The notes beneath the pieces are model-generated. The model worked only from the letters and a program-made list of their open reading frames with translations, was not told where the DNA came from and did not search any database. Positions 1-11,800 of a DNA stretch of 64,000 bases are shown here, piece by piece. Each line of letters opens with the position of its first letter. Positions within the stretch are counted from its first letter, which is position 1. This stretch comes from Phylloscopus collybita (Eukaryota > Chordata > Aves > Passeriformes > Phylloscopidae): assembly GCA_027886175.1 (NCBI GenBank), contig JAJNNQ010000003.1, forward strand, positions 10,264,001 to 10,328,000, given 5' to 3'. A program made the position numbers and the translations under genes.

Positions 1-2506
1 TTTTTCTGTTCCTAGAGCAATTTGCACTGTAAAACCTAAACAATGTTTGTTCCTCTGGGCCTCCCCAGCTCCACACTTCTGTGGTATTTATCAACACAAT
101 GTTTTAGTGAATGACCTTCCTCCAGTTAACTAGCATGACTTAAGTAGCATGGTGATATTGCCAAATTCCTGGTATCTGACAGCTTCCCTCTTCCAACCCA
201 CAGCAGCCAAGTGGATCCAGGGAGTGCTTCATTCATGGAGCTAACAGCCTGACCTGAAAGTATCTTTGGACCAAGCCAAGGCCCAAACTTGTAAAAACTT
301 ATGCACTTGCTCAGATTTTAGAGCATGAGTAATCTCAGAGACTGAACATACTATTGCTGTCATTTATTCATACATGCTATCTCTATGCCTCTGTCCCCCT
401 ATTATCTCAGTGTCTTGTCAACATTAATGAATGATTCCCAGGTCCCAGCACACGGCTTCAATGTTTGGGCAGCAGGTCACAGGGAATCATTAAACTGATG
501 GGAAAAAATGGCAGGTTGGATTTAAAAATGTCTGGTTTATTAAAGTTGCTTTGCCGAGATTCTGGAACACAGGAAATTCAAGGTAGCCTAATGCGGTTTT
601 TGAGACATTTCAGAAAATAGGAACCATTTGCCAAGATGCTTTGTTCCATTCCCTTCTGAAATGTTCACGAAAATCATTAGAGGTGTCTCCAAACATTGCT
701 GCCACTAAAGAGTTAATATACATGGCTACAAACCAGATTTTCAGGTCATTTCAGATGAAAAACCATTTCCACTTATTTAACTTACCTCTTAGGAAAATGT
801 TGCTCCTAACCTTGGATACCTTCTTTTAATGACCACTGCCATTTTCAGTGGGACCTCAGAGAGACAGGATTGGCCAAGGTCAGGCTGGGATGTGTGAACA
901 TCTGCCTTCATCCCCTGGGAGAGTGCTCATCCCCTCCAGCCCTGGGTGCTGGTGCAGGGAAGTGGCCTCTGTGTCCCCCACCAGGAAAAGGAATTTCACC
1001 AGGGTGCAGAGCCCGAAGGGTTGGTTTTCTGCAGCCATGCATGTGAGATGGGGACCTCATGTTGGGTGTTTGGGAGTGACATTTTTGTCTCTGGACCCAT
1101 GACCTGGTTGCTGTGGGGTTGGAACAGGTTGTCTCAGTGTGGGATCATGAGTTGAGGTGGGTTCCCTGACCTTCCCTAAGGACTGGCCTCGTGCCTTCTG
1201 CCATTGTGGGAAGGAGAGTGACCCACATGAACTCAGCCAAGAGCTGGAAGACCTCCACTTGCCCCTTGAGCTCTCTCTATGTGACACCACACTGGGGGGA
1301 AACTTTGCCAAAATGTTAAAAGGACAGAGCTGCCCAAATACAATATGGAAAGCCTGGACTGGAGAGGTATCCTCAGCAGAGAGAGGTTTGGTACGAATGT
1401 CCAGTCAAGTTAGTTCACACCATGGCAAAGGGCTGGGAGATATGCTCAATTCCCAGGCTCAGAGCTTGGGATGGGTGCAATTATTTCACCTGAAACTTCC
1501 CCTGTGTGAAAAATGCAAATTTGGTGACAAATAGTTTTGAGCTGGTTGAACTAAATTGTTTGTCCTGAGAAAAAAAATTCCAAGAAAGTACATTTGCAAT
1601 GTTTATTTCAGTATAAAATTCCCCTCCATTTTACTTGTAAATAGCCCCAAATCAAAGCACACCATTTTCTCCTCACCTTTCACATTTTCTGTAATTTAAA
1701 TTAATAGTCCTAGTTGCAATCTGAACTAATTCCCTCCTTCCTGACTTTTCAGAACTGCTCATGAAACAAAACAACTCCAAATTCATTTTTTCAGACATCT
1801 CTCCTCAGAATCATTAGACACATTAACATCCACCACATAAATGAAACCACAGGCTATCAATGTTTTGAGACAGCTGTATTTCCCACCAGAAATTTGCATA
1901 GCACCTTTGTAGCACTCTGAATTACTCTACCAATATTTTTTTGGGAAAAATGCAACTTACTGGTACTGAATCTAGAATTAGAAGACTAGAAGTCCCCAAG
2001 CAAAACCCCAGCCATGCTCTTAGCCACCAGTCCCAGGTCTCTCTTCCTGCTTATGTCTAGCACTGGGCAACCTTAATTCCTTCCCCACCTTTCCTCATTC
2101 TGTCTGTCCCTATGAAAGTGGTGGCATCCTGTTTTCCTAACCCATTTCTCCTCTTGCAAAGCCATCCTGCTGAAAGATCTGGTGTAAAGAAAGTTTTTAA
2201 ACTCTTTTTCATCACTAAGGCATGACCTTTCAGAGGGTTCCAGCAGCTATCTCTGCAAAATTTCCATTTTTGCCACCACTTAAGGTTTTCATCAAACTCC
2301 CATCTAACAAAGTGTAGTTCTCAGCAACTGGAAGCAGAAGCAATTCAGCCCTCTGGGAAGTGATATTTGTCTGCATCAAGAAAATTCTTGCGATTAGACA
2401 GAAAATGGATATTTCTTCCCCTGTAATATATACTTCTAGAGAAATCCCCCAGCTCAATTCCCCTCCCCCCTCCAAAAAATAATAAGAGCAGAAACAGAAA
2501 ATAATG
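1..2506. other. Non-coding sequence, no gene seen
   Basis: I see no supported gene in this stretch. Open frames are short (125 codons at most), overlap one another on both strands and resemble no protein I know. The part from about 1540 to 1960 is AT-rich. The part just before the A run (about 2460-2506) is A-rich with short C runs. No tRNA-like B box, no recent transposon end and no CpG cluster is visible. The sequence could be intergenic or intronic; nothing here separates the two. Confidence 0.75.
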
Positions 2507-2528
2507 AAAAAAAAAAAAAAAAAAAAAA
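2507..2528 (+). repeat. Poly(A) run, 22 A
   Basis: An uninterrupted run of 22 A follows an A-rich lead-in. No AATAAA signal sits at the usual 10-30 bases before it and no flanking duplication is evident. A simple mononucleotide tract is therefore more likely than the tail of a retrocopy. Long phenylalanine and lysine stretches in the frames crossing it are artefacts of this run. Confidence 0.9.
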
Positions 2529-3291
2529 GCTTTTCCTGCAGAAAGCACCGTTTCCTGGTGAGCTCTGCCACCAGAGCTCCCACTGTGTCTCTTGGGAGGT
2601 TTGGGCTGAGAAGGTGCAGGAAGGCAGCAGCTCACCCTGGTAGCTGTGTGCCTCCCACACCCCCAGGAAAGTGCAAGGTTTGGTTTCCCACAGTCAAGTG
2701 GAGGATGGTGGTGGGGCTGATGCTTTGCTCTGCTCTCTGGTGAGCTGTGTCCTCTCATCAGGGATGCTGATGGAAACGGCCAAGCTCCCTCCACCCAGTG
2801 CCAGGCTGGGATGGGCAGCAGGGCAGCTGAGGATTGTGTCCCTGGGTGGGGTGGCTCAGTGTGGACTTCTCGGGCCCCATGCCTCCCACCAGAGTCCCCA
2901 TGGCTCCCAGAGGGTGGAGGAGGCTGGCTCTGCACGGCCCTCGGGCTGGCAGTGCTCAGCACAGTGAGCTCACCCCACCGCCTGCACCCAGGTGGAGGTT
3001 AGGCAATATTGAAGGAAAAAAACATGGGGGTGGAAAAAAGGGAAATGAGAAAGAAAAAGAAACATGAAGGAGATGATGATGAAATGTTTGCCCTGCCTGG
3101 AAAACTGCCCTATCAGGGCAGGGGTGATGCGAGCTGCACTAGCAAAACACGCTCACGCTGCCCCAGAAACAGCCTGTGGAAAGATGTGGGTCAGTTAAGA
3201 TGGGTGTACTCAGGAGGCCCATGCCCAAAAATGCCAGATGCAGTGGGAGCCCTGCTGGGCAAGAGCCAGGGTGCTGTTGTTACATGGCCAT

Positions 3292-3310
3292 TGCAATGTA
3301 AAACATTGCA
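3292..3310. repeat. Short perfect inverted repeat
   Basis: Arms TGCAATGT (3292-3299) and ACATTGCA (3303-3310) are exact reverse complements separated by AAA. The left arm overlaps ATTGCAAT (3290-3297), the textbook C/EBP palindrome. Both arms could therefore act as paired bZIP half-sites, but an 8-bp inverted repeat in 64 kb can easily arise by chance. Confidence 0.6.
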
Positions 3311-3330
3311 GAGATGTGCTGCCAGGGCTG

Positions 3331-3372
3331 GAGAAGAGGAAGAGAAGGAGGAGGAGGAAGAGAGAAGGAGAG
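3331..3372 (+). repeat. Purine-rich (GA/GGA) tract
   Basis: About 42 bases made only of G and A on the plus strand, with irregular GAA, GGA and GAG units. It is a low-complexity tract. It gives glutamate- and arginine-rich frames on one strand and serine-rich frames on the other, none of which should be read as protein. Confidence 0.8.
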
Positions 3373-6300
3373 TTTCTCTCGTGTCATTGCCATGTGGAGC
3401 CCAGCTCAACACCTGTTGCCCTGGGATGTTTGAGTTTTGTCTTGCCAAGCTGTGCTGGAGCAACTTGACTGAGTGAGGAAGGTCCTGAGCAAGATGATCC
3501 AAGGTGGGCCCAGGCTTCCATGCCTTCCTCTGGTCCATGATTTTAGAGCTGGAACTGCTCAGCAGTCGAACACTTAACCTCTGACCTGTCTCCCCAGGGC
3601 TCCCTGCAGAGTTCAGGCCTTTTTCAGTCCATGCACTCTGAAGTGTTGCCCAGGAGAGCTGGGTTCTTGCAGAGCTCATTTACGAACCCTCATGACAGGT
3701 TACTGTGCAGAGTAATCCTCTGCAGAGCTCTCTCTTCTGGGAGCAAAACACTTCCTGAGGACAGATCTCCTGAGAGAGGCCTGGAGTTGGTGCTGGGTTG
3801 TCAGGCCCCAGCAGGGACAGTATTTTGCATGGAAAAACTTCCTGTAAGAGGAAGACTTTCTCTGTGTGCAGCAGCATCTCCCAAAGGTGTTGGAGGCTCT
3901 GGTTTACCACATTTGTGTCATGATGCTTCTCAGGTAGGAGCCTGCATCCAGTCCCACGAGCAGTGCTACAGCTAATCCAGCACAAATAGCTAGAGAAGGT
4001 GTTCAGAGATGTGTGTGTCTCCTACAGACACAGAGCTGGGAGCTGGCACATGGTTTGGCTGGCCCTGCCAGGCACCATTTTCTTCCTCCACAGCTGGCAA
4101 AAGCTTTGGCACCTGCAGCTGCTCCCTGAGAGACTCCTAGGAATGAAGGAGCTGATGGCTGCTTGCAGAGCCTAGCATGGCAGATTTGTGGAACAAATCA
4201 GGATGAAAGTGTTGCATGGGAGTAACTGAGTTTGAGAGATGCAGCTAAAGAAACCCACGGTTGGGGACCACCTGTTAGTGCTTTCCCTGGGCCATTTGTT
4301 TGGGCTCCACAGAGATGTGCTGGATACTTAGAAACTCTCAAGTTCTGAAACTTTCTGCTTGTATCAGGGGAATAATGAAAATCCAACTCTAGTCATCAGG
4401 TTCTCAAATTTACTCAGTTTAAAACATGTCAGCATTAATCCCAGCCCCCATGAATACTTTATGACATCAGCTATGTGTTGACACTTTGAAGTCAGGTATT
4501 TTTTAAAGGATTGTTCAGATCTTTTATAACTAAAGGGATTAAAAAATAGGAATGTATTCATTTTTCTTTTTGTTTCTTTCTCCTCCTCTTCTGAACAAGC
4601 CAATGAAGTAATAAAAAGGAGGTGTAATGGAAAACAAACCCAGAAGTCTCCCTGTTGGGAAATGTTGTCTAGCAATGGGGTTTTTTTGTTGCTGTTGTTT
4701 TTAGTTTGGTTTGGTTTTTCTCTTTTATTTCAGCAGGAGGAAATGGTGACATCCAAATGATATTGTAACATAGTTGGCACTAAACAAGAATAAAGTGTTC
4801 TAGATGACAGCACATCATCTCACATGCCTTCTATGCTCTAGGTATTGAAAATAAACCACCTGTCACGTAGACCATAAATGTATTTCAGAGACTGAGTGAG
4901 ATCCAGGAACACTAGATATTGCAGCTCTCCTCGATGACTGGTTGCACTGAATTTCCCTCTCCCTGTGAGGCATCTCAGAAGCATCCCAGTGGCCCCAGTG
5001 GCCCTAATGTCAAGAACAATGTTGGATGGAGCACCAAGCCTGTGTGTAAAATGTTCCTGGACTTGTGCTGTCACCTACACCATGGTTTTGCCTTGGCAAT
5101 CACACTACAGCTAGTCCCCTGAGGAAGCAAAGGATCAGCCTGTGGGCTTGCTGAGCAACTGTCTCACTTGTTCGATATCCAAAGGTGTCCCACCTTTTGC
5201 TCAGGGCATCTCCACCTGCCTCTCATCTACAGCTGTGTGCCAGGCTCCCACTCCTGAGCTGTATCTTAAGCTCTGTCCCTTGCTTTCTTGAGCCAGACCC
5301 TGCACAGAACAGTTGCTGTCCTTTGCATCCAGGGCCCGTGACCTTGGAAGAGATTTTGTGAGGTTATACCATCCCCATGGACCATGGGAAACAAGAGGAA
5401 GGAGAAGCAAGACTTGGACTCTGTCTCTTGGAAAAGAGTTGGTCAAACATCTCAGCTTCCCAGGCCCTTCGTGTGGTACCAGCAGCCTGGTTCCCAGGAC
5501 ACAGAACAGGTGCCTCTGACCTACTCCCTGTACCTGCAGCTGGCAGTGGTCACAGCAACATTGACATCAACAGCTTCATCCCAGCTCTCAGGTGCTGGTT
5601 CTTGCTTCCCCACAAGCACTTTACCCACTGACCCTCTGAGTCCTGTATGTATTAACTCTCCCTGCCAGGGAGTTGGTGCAGCATGGCCAAGTATTTGTCT
5701 GACTCCCACAGGACTTCCAGTGAGACCAGCCAAAGGTGGTCAGGCAGTGAAGACAGGGTCTGACAGCAGCACAGGGAGTAGATTCAGCAGTGGAGGAGGC
5801 CAGCTCAGGAATCTGTGCTGTGCCATGACTGGAATCAAGGACTGGAATACCCTGGTGATTTGGTTTGAGGTTAGCTCTCTCCATTCCTCTTACCCTGACC
5901 CTCACCTCATTCCTTCCCACGTCAGAGCTCACCCACTCCTTGCCAATCTCATGCTCATCTTTTCACTGCTGGTGCCCTGCTCATGCTTGCTGTCCTGCAG
6001 GTCTTCTCACCTGAATCCTCTGTTTGCATGATGAGGACACAGGTTAAACACACTTTCCTCCTTCCCTTCTGCCCTTAGAGGATTGGAGGTGACCAGTTGA
6101 GGAAGAGCTGGGAAACTCCTTCAGCCTAGCAGACCCAGCTGACTTCCTGTAATGTCCCTTTTGTTGGAAGGGACAGAGAAGTCATTCTTGGTATGTTTTG
6201 CCAGTTCTTAGGATAATGTACAGTATGATGAAAAGAAAAGAAGCCCAACCATTTATCTGTAAACTCCAAAGCCTTCATGACTGACTCAATTTGGTGTTCG

Positions 6301-7119
6301 TGTTCAAGTGGGGAATGATTGAGCAAGAACTTGATTTTATCAGAAGGAAGTTGTCCTTTCTCTATTCCAGCAGGGATTTCTTTGGTTATTATCTATTCAT
6401 GCATTTAATTTCTTTAGAAACAGCATCTGCCCAAAAGCTCTGGGCAGTCTGCCATTCCTCTGATGTACAAAGTGTACTTGTTATTGAACCTGGGAATGCA
6501 TTAGCTACTGATCAGGCCTTGATTTTGTAAAGTCTTTTCCATACACTTAATGCTAAATGTATAGAAGACAGAGTAACAAAGTGAAGCTTGCCATTTCTCT
6601 TTGCATTGCTGGAGTTACAGGGGGTATTCTGACCACTTTTAAATGCTATTTTACTTTTCACTTTTCCTAAAATACACAAGGTCCTATCCCACATGGACAT
6701 GTGGAATACAGTGATCTTTCCTTGTAAAATTCTGTCAAATAACTTGTGTTTTCAACAGGTGTTACTTGCTATTTAATTCTCTAGAAAGATCTCAAGTAGA
6801 GCAGTTCTTAGTTGCAGTCATGTGGTCTTGTCACTCTTAAGAAGATTGGATGGGTCCATCAGGTGTCCCAGGTTTGCACCTGGGAACTGATTTAAAACAA
6901 ACACCTGCCTCTGATTGCACAAATCACAGGTCAGTGGAGCAACTCAAGCACTTTATGCAGCATCAATGAAGGGACACACAACCTCCTCCTATCATTTCCC
7001 GCATGAAAGCAAACATTCACCTTTGCAGAAGCATTTCTGAAGACAGAAGGATCCAGAGGAAAGAGGATTCCAGAAGACCCTGAATCTATGTAAGGACAAG
7101 TTCCTTGTAAAATATGCAC

Positions 7120-7330
7120 AGATGCCTCTGGAGAAATTTCCAGGCGCAGTAATTACCAATAAAGCCTATTTTACACCTTTGCGACCAACTGAACTTACGC
7201 AATCCCTCTGCTCCTTACATAACGCTGGCAAAGAGCCACCCCCTCCCTGTTCTGGAAGAACCAAACTGACGTGTTGGAAGAACACGATTGGAAAGGCTGG
7301 CCTGGGCCATTACTTTGCTGGAGCACTTAA
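7120..7330. promoter_or_regulatory. Candidate conserved non-coding element
   Basis: This segment has the texture of a conserved non-coding element: balanced composition, retained CpGs, no repeats, and closely spaced exact motifs. Seen directly are a homeodomain core TAATTA (7150-7155), an adjacent CCAATAAA of HOX/CDX type (7156-7163), and TTACGCAAT of C/EBP or PAR-bZIP type (7195-7203). Each motif alone is expected by chance several times in 64 kb, so the call rests on the combination and on general impression. No alignment could be made. Confidence 0.3.
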
Positions 7331-8099
7331 AGGACATGTGGAATATACTTGAGATGCCGTGAAATAATAGCCTATGTCAAACTAGTTCTGGGTCTCCTAA
7401 CGCGCCTTGATCTGGCCACTGAACACACCTGTTCCCAAACTGGGGTGACACGTCGCTCCTTCTTTGGGAGCGCATGGGTGGACCCAGACGTGTCCTCCTC
7501 TGCCCCACCCAGCTCAAGAGGGTGGGTGAATCCAAGAAGGCACCATGGCAGGAATTAACCACGTGGGGAAACCCGTGATGTTCCCATCCTCCACCAGCAG
7601 CTTGCTTTCAATCAGTCCCTTATGAGGAGTTCAGCACACACCAGTTCCCTGGGTAGTGCCACTTCCCTCTCCTAAGCAGAAAGGAGCTCCCCACTCCTGC
7701 GTTATGATGGGTCAGATGTGGGCTCTTCGTTCCACTGCTGCAAGGGGGCTGCTCAAAGTCACTGCTGCTGAGGATGTTCTCCCTCGGCTCCTGTGGTTGT
7801 GCGAAATTTTGTGGGAAGGTATAGCAGAGCTGCTGATCATGCTTGGGTTTGATGGATGGGGAAGATTGCATTCCTGTGAGCAATGTTCCTTCTAGCCCTA
7901 CTGTGGAAGCATAAAGGAATATTGGAGGTGGAAAAATAAAAGACAAAGTGCAAAACCTGCTAAGAACCTCCAACGAGTTTTGTAGACATTAAAAATACCC
8001 TAACCATAAACCAGCTTCTGTGACTCCAGAAGCAAAGAGGAGCATTGAGCACATGCAGCTGGACACCTCCTTCCTTCCATCTGCACCTCAGCTCTTTGG
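7331..8099. other. Non-coding sequence, no gene seen
   Basis: Mixed composition with scattered CpGs at about 7390-7480. Several overlapping short frames are present on both strands and none is recognisable. No repeat or RNA gene is seen. Confidence 0.7.
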
Positions 8100-8519
8100 C
8101 TTGTGATCGCTTGAGCCCAGCACTGGCACCGAAGGGACCGTGCGAGGTGCGTGGAGGGTCGGGCAGCACCGAAGGGTCCTGAGCAGAGTGTGCCAGGGCC
8201 CTGCTGGGAGCCAGAGCTCAGTTTCAGCCTGTGCTGCAGCGAGCACTTTGGTGTAAACAGCGGGGTGGGGAAGGCGTCTGGGCCGGGGCAGGCTCAGACC
8301 TGTGCGGCACTGGCGGCCGTCTCCCTCCGTGGGGCTGCTGATTTCAGTCAGGAGCAAAGGCGTTCAGAGAAAGCACCCGCGCTGGGCACTGCGGGCCAGC
8401 GCTGCACACTGCTGCACTGCAGCCTCCTTCAGACCCTTTCTTTGCCTCTCTCAACAGCTCTTCTGTGATACAGGTGGAGTTACGGGCACAGGCTTTTAAT
8501 AGAATAAATAGGTTGTGTT
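8100..8519 (+). other. CpG-rich block ending in an AATAAA signal
   Basis: From about 8100 to 8410 I count roughly 20 CpG dinucleotides by eye in about 300 bases, far above the surroundings. The block holds an 11-base direct repeat GCACCGAAGGG (8126-8136 and 8166-8176). It is followed by AATAAA (8503-8508), and 11 bases later by a long A run. That order matches the 3' end of a polyadenylated RNA copied back into the genome, or an orphan CpG island that happens to precede an A tract. A 105-codon frame (8151-8468, plus strand) ends just before the AATAAA but begins with GTG, not ATG, and is unrecognised. I found no target-site duplication. I cannot name a parent gene. Confidence 0.4.
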
Positions 8520-8545
8520 AAAAAAAAAAAAAAAAAAAAAAAAAA
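8520..8545 (+). repeat. Poly(A) run, 26 A
   Basis: This is the longest A run in the window, uninterrupted, starting 11 bases after an AATAAA hexamer at 8503-8508. If the upstream CpG-rich block is a retrocopy, this is its tail. Otherwise it is a mononucleotide microsatellite. Confidence 0.9.
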
Positions 8546-8790
8546 GAATTAGTGTGTGGTTATTGCCCTCTTAAATTTGCTCATAGAGGGCTACAACAGG
8601 CGAGGAAGGAAATAACTGCTGACCTGCAGCTGGGCAGCTTCTGGGAATGCCCCATCCAAGCCTGGCATTTCACACTTAGTTTTTCAAGGTGTCATCTCAT
8701 AAAATTTTACAAGCTCAGTGTGAGAGGAACGAAGTGATGCCAGGAGTGGGTGCACTTGGCTGGCAGTGCTCTTGCCCATGCCCACCATAC

Positions 8791-8820
8791 CATGCTGTGC
8801 CATGCTGTGTTATGCTGGCT
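8791..8820 (+). repeat. 10-bp tandem repeat, about three copies
   Basis: Three decamers in a row: CATGCTGTGC, CATGCTGTGT and a diverged TATGCTGGCT. A further partial CATGCT lies just downstream at about 8825. This is a minor imperfect minisatellite-like patch with no evident function. Confidence 0.6.
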
Positions 8821-11800
8821 GATCCATGCTCTGGACTGGGGCTGTGATTGTTTCAGTAGCTGCAGGTCTTGTGGTGTTGGCTTTCAGTAGCATTCAGGTG
8901 GCAGCCACAGTGGCTAGGCCAGGCTACCAGTGGTGTGGAGACAGAAGGCCACCAAACAGGTTTGAAGGGATGAGGAAACATTTAGGTCATTTTTATCCAG
9001 AGCTCATCTGCTATCTCTAAATCTTGCCAAGTGGGCACAACACCAGGAACAGGAGGTGAAGTGCAAGAAAAAAAAAACAATGCCAGGCTTTTTTTCCTTC
9101 TATTCCCCCCCCCCCCCCCCCCGCACCTCCTTCTCCTCTCCCATCAGTTTCAGTGAGATTACACCAAATGCAACACATCTCATGGCATGATGGACATGCA
9201 GGCAGCTTTAGTGGGAGGGAGCCAAACTGGCAACCTAACTAGTTTGGTGGAAATTAAATTTCACTGTTTAGAGATCAGCTTGTCTGCACGAAATGAACAG
9301 TTCATCTGTCAGCTCCCTGCACTGGGGATCCCCATCAGCACCCTGCCCAGCTGCACTAATGGGGAAGACCACAGGGATGCAGAAAAGTTCTGGCCTGGTC
9401 TTCACAGAGTAAAGCAAAGGCTGCACACAGGGTCTGAAAAGAGATCAAATGAAACTCCTAGATTCTCCAGAACATACTGTTTTTTGAGGACAGAGCGGGG
9501 CTATTTATTTTTACCCCTTGTCTTTTCTTCTGCTGGCTCTGGAGCAATGTGGGCTGTACACACAGTGTAGGATGTGAGCACATACTGTACATCTGAGGTG
9601 AGATGAAACACAAATATGCTTTTCATAATAGCATTTACACCTGGAAGAGAAGACCGGTTTATTACCTTGGTAAACAAAAGTTAGAATTCAAGCAAAGTAC
9701 AAACTTTGCCCCAGGCTATTCTGACAGCGCACCTTGTGTTTGTGAAGTGAACTCGGTTGCTGATGTGCAGCGTGAAGCAACGGGGCCGTTTCCAACCCTC
9801 CCCCACCCCCTCATCTAGGGCCCAAAGTTTAGAAGTTCGTTATTTTGGGGGGGGGTAGAGGGTACCTTTAGGTGCTGAGATGCACCCCAGCCACTCTGCC
9901 CGAGATGGCCACTGCTGGTGGGGAGAGCTGCGTGTGGCATATCTCTGCTGTGCATCGGGATTTCTGCCTTTCTGGAGAGGGTGAGGATTACAAGGTGTGT
10001 AGATTTAGCAATACCTGTTGTGCCGAAATGAGATTCGTGCTGTGGGGACATGCTAATGGGGGAGAAATACCTAGAGTGCTTCTCTGCACATGGCAGCAAT
10101 GCCAAATCCCAGCCTGGGAGGACCTGAGGACCATGAACCTGGCCATACCTGGCAGTCTGGGTCTCAGGCCTCCAACACTCCAGTGTTACAAGACCTGGAG
10201 AAGGTTCTGGGCCACTTGGAAACAGTCTTTTGTTTGGGACACATGGGTCTAAGCTCATAAACCTTCATGGAACCAAATTTCACTCTGCAGCAATGAGATT
10301 AGTTCCTGTATTGCACAAAAGAGCAAGCTGTGCCCTGTGCCCCAGTTTGCTCTGTTGCAGTCCACACAATCTGCCAGCTGCGCAGGGAGGAAGGGTATCC
10401 AGATATATCTGAGATGAGTTGGAGCAGCAGGATGTGTCTGGCACCAAGCTGCCAACCCATCAATCCTCAGCCATTTTTCTCCATGCCAGAAGATGGTTAC
10501 TGGGCCAGGCATCAGGCTGGCTCTGGGCTGCCCTGCTCTGTATCCTTATTAAGCAGAGCCATGTGCTAAGGGCAGAAAAATGCCAGCTTTGCCTGAAAAA
10601 TATAGGATGAGCTTGCTGCCTTAAAATTTACAATTGCCCTGAAATTTCTAGCTCAAGTATTTCACTAAGCAAAACCCCAAAGTTTTTTTTCAAGTTTGAG
10701 ATGTCCATATAATTTCATTCTGTTTTTGTTGGTGCCTTTATGTAGTTCTGGTAAAAAAGGTTAAGTGACTGCAGACGGATAGTTTCAGAGAGGTTGTTGG
10801 TTTCAGGGATCTGCAGCTCATAGACTGGACTTCTGGTGAGACTGTTCTCTTGAAAAGTTTGTGAAGAATCCCCACTGCTAGGTGTTATTTCCAAAAATTT
10901 GAATTGCCCTCACTGGGCCTGTGTGGAGTTGGTGTGCCCAGGGCTGCAGTGAGGATGAGGCATGCCAAGGCAGCAGGGCTGTGTCTGCTGCCTTGCAGAG
11001 GATGGTGCCCCCACAGTGGCATCTGCTGACCCAGCTCTGGAGGTCATTAGCAAGATGAGACATATCTCACCAGGCCATGTATTTTACTGCAGGTCACTGC
11101 CTGCTCTTTCTGATGACTTAAACAATTTCATCCCTCCATACAGGGGCTGCACCACCAAGGGGAGATGAGCTTTGAAAAAATCTTGCCCTTTCCTGGACCA
11201 CAGTGTTTTTGCTGATTGTTTTGTTTAGCTCTGTTGACCCTAGAAACCTCCTGGGTTACTTTAACAAAAAACCATGTCTGTTGATTAGATGCAACTGAGC
11301 TAGCAAATACACTGGGTATTTATTCTCAGAGACCCGTGTCTCTGGCTCTAAGAACTGATTCCTTATACTCTGTGTGAGCCCAGCTACAAGAGCACGGCAT
11401 GCACATTGCCACTTGCCTCTGCTGCAACCTCCTTGGGCTGCTGGGAGGGGACCTTCCTCTTTTATGCTTTCAAGGGAAGAAAACTAGGACACTGGATGAT
11501 AAAAAATTACTTCCACAATCACTTTTTTTTTCTCTTGTTTCTCTTTGTTTGTGTGAGGCGGAACATCACCCTTCTGAAAGCGGTCACCCCCACCAAAGGG
11601 CAGACCCATGAGAAGAAACAACACTGAGTTCACTTAATTCACTGAAAGAGATTCTCAGTGGAGACCAAGAGGGATGTGTTAGGAATTGTGCTTTGCCTAA
11701 GAGAGGGATCTCTGGACGAAGTGCCTGAAGGAAGTGGTGAAGGAGATGATGGAAAAGAAATGCTCGCTCAGCTCTCTGATAACAGCTTCTGTTGACCTGC

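Larger units (their letters stand above)
2529..7119. other. Non-coding sequence, no gene seen
   Basis: The stretch has ordinary mixed composition. It contains a purine-rich patch at about 3005-3070, a second one at 3331-3372, a small perfect inverted repeat at 3292-3310 and a 15-base palindrome at 5374-5388. The longest frame (5384-6031, plus strand, 215 codons) is serine- and leucine-rich, has no recognisable domain, and is about as long as chance predicts for the whole window. I do not call it a gene. Confidence 0.7.

Noticed and set aside
2345..2962. 205-codon minus-strand frame with a phenylalanine stretch
   Set aside because: Crosses the A22 run and GC-rich sequence. No domain, and shadows on both strands.
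5374..5388. Palindrome CCCATGG-A-CCATGGG
   Set aside because: Seven-base arms around one base are expected by chance at this window size.
5384..6031. 215-codon open frame, plus strand
   Set aside because: No recognisable domain, serine/leucine-rich low-information sequence, and a length about as expected by chance in the whole window. No splice or promoter context.
8151..8468. 105-codon frame ending before AATAAA
   Set aside because: It needs a GTG start, which is not credible for a vertebrate gene, and it reads as GC-rich noise. The retrocopy idea is kept separately without claiming this frame.
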